Shown here piece after piece: positions 63,836 to 64,000 of a stretch of 64,000 nucleotides of DNA. Every line of letters starts with the position of its first letter. The stretch's first letter is position 1. Made by a program: the position numbers and the translations under genes. The notes under the pieces were generated by a model that worked only from the letters and a program-made list of their open reading frames with translations, searched no databases and was not told the DNA's origin. Source of the DNA: Acetobacterium woodii DSM 1030 (lineage in GTDB: Bacteria > Bacillota > Clostridia > Eubacteriales > Eubacteriaceae); contig NC_016894.1 in the NCBI RefSeq assembly GCF_000247605.1, forward strand, positions 1,451,732 through 1,515,731, read 5' to 3'.

Positions 63836-64000
63836 ATGGCTAAGAAAAAAAGCATTTTTGTTTGTCAGAATTGTGGTTATGATTCTCCAAAATGGATGGG
63901 AAAATGCCCCGAGTGTAACCAATGGAATACTTTGGTAGAAGAAGTGGATTTTTCTAAAAATAAAGAAACTACCCGCGAGCGGGGGATTTATTCAAAACCC
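63836..64000 (+). CDS. radA: DNA repair protein RadA, 5' part
   Basis: A reading frame from ATG 63836 runs off the window (55 codons seen). The N-terminus [19 protein letters not shown] and [13 protein letters not shown] is the CxxC...CxxC zinc finger of RadA/Sms, followed by a basic linker. AGGAGG precedes the start. RadA aids recombinational branch migration and repair; the ATPase part lies outside the window. Confidence 0.9.
   Translation, partial: MAKKKSIFVCQNCGYDSPKWMGKCPECNQWNTLVEEVDFSKNKETTRERGIYSKP

Overview
The window looks like the chromosome of a low-to-moderate GC, strictly anaerobic Gram-positive bacterium of the Clostridia, plausibly Eubacteriaceae and Acetobacterium-like. This placement is inference. 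It rests on strong GGAGG ribosome binding sites, hairpin-plus-U-run terminators, a SAM-I riboswitch, a GlpP antiterminator, the clostridial GlpA/GlpB/DUF1667 module and a B12-activation-type protein. No rRNA, tRNA, CRISPR array, IS transposase or phage gene was seen.

Region 1 (1-23.6 kb, + strand) is a carbon-metabolism island. It carries a split transketolase, a long transaldolase-like protein, a class II aldolase, a complete lipoate-dependent 2-oxoacid/acetoin dehydrogenase complex with its own lipoate ligase, a glycerol kinase/GlpA/GlpB/DUF1667 module, a second class II aldolase, a PHP phosphoesterase, a HAD phosphatase, three tandem DeoC-like aldolases, an FGGY sugar kinase and a HutC-type GntR regulator. 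Palindromes close to TGGTCATGACCA lie just downstream of the -10 boxes before the transketolase and first aldolase genes, and a weaker set precedes the second aldolase. The GntR protein is the obvious candidate ligand, so the island may be one regulon. No transporter or sugar isomerase is present and the true substrate is unknown.

Region 2 (23.8-34.2 kb) has a B12-activation-domain protein (+), then on the minus strand a four-gene MBOAT/SGNH surface acylation cassette and a second glycerol operon (glpK-glpP-glpA-glpB-DUF1667). The glpK and glpA leaders of that operon share a terminator-like RNA motif that is a good candidate GlpP target.

Region 3 (34.6-64 kb) is mostly housekeeping: dnaE-pfkA-pyk; a response regulator, histidine kinase and lipoprotein operon; a TtcA-like gene; a small-multidrug-export protein; pepP; SAM riboswitch-metK; C_GCAxxG_C_C and HdeD-like proteins; a glycosyltransferase; a U32 peptidase-mutS2 pair; dcd; cysteine desulfurase-thiI; hflX with an unusual N-terminal JAMM-like motif; yigZ; vanZ; and the start of radA.

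A 171-bp non-coding inverted-repeat element occurs three times (5644, 51657, 63640). Each copy is flanked by a 10-11 bp direct repeat and each folds back on itself, so it looks like a MITE-type mobile element. One copy sits inside the dehydrogenase operon. A second type of long imperfect palindrome occurs twice (24529, 60062), each time between a gene and its terminator. The two aldolase genes share a sharply bounded ~394-bp tract that looks like recent gene conversion.
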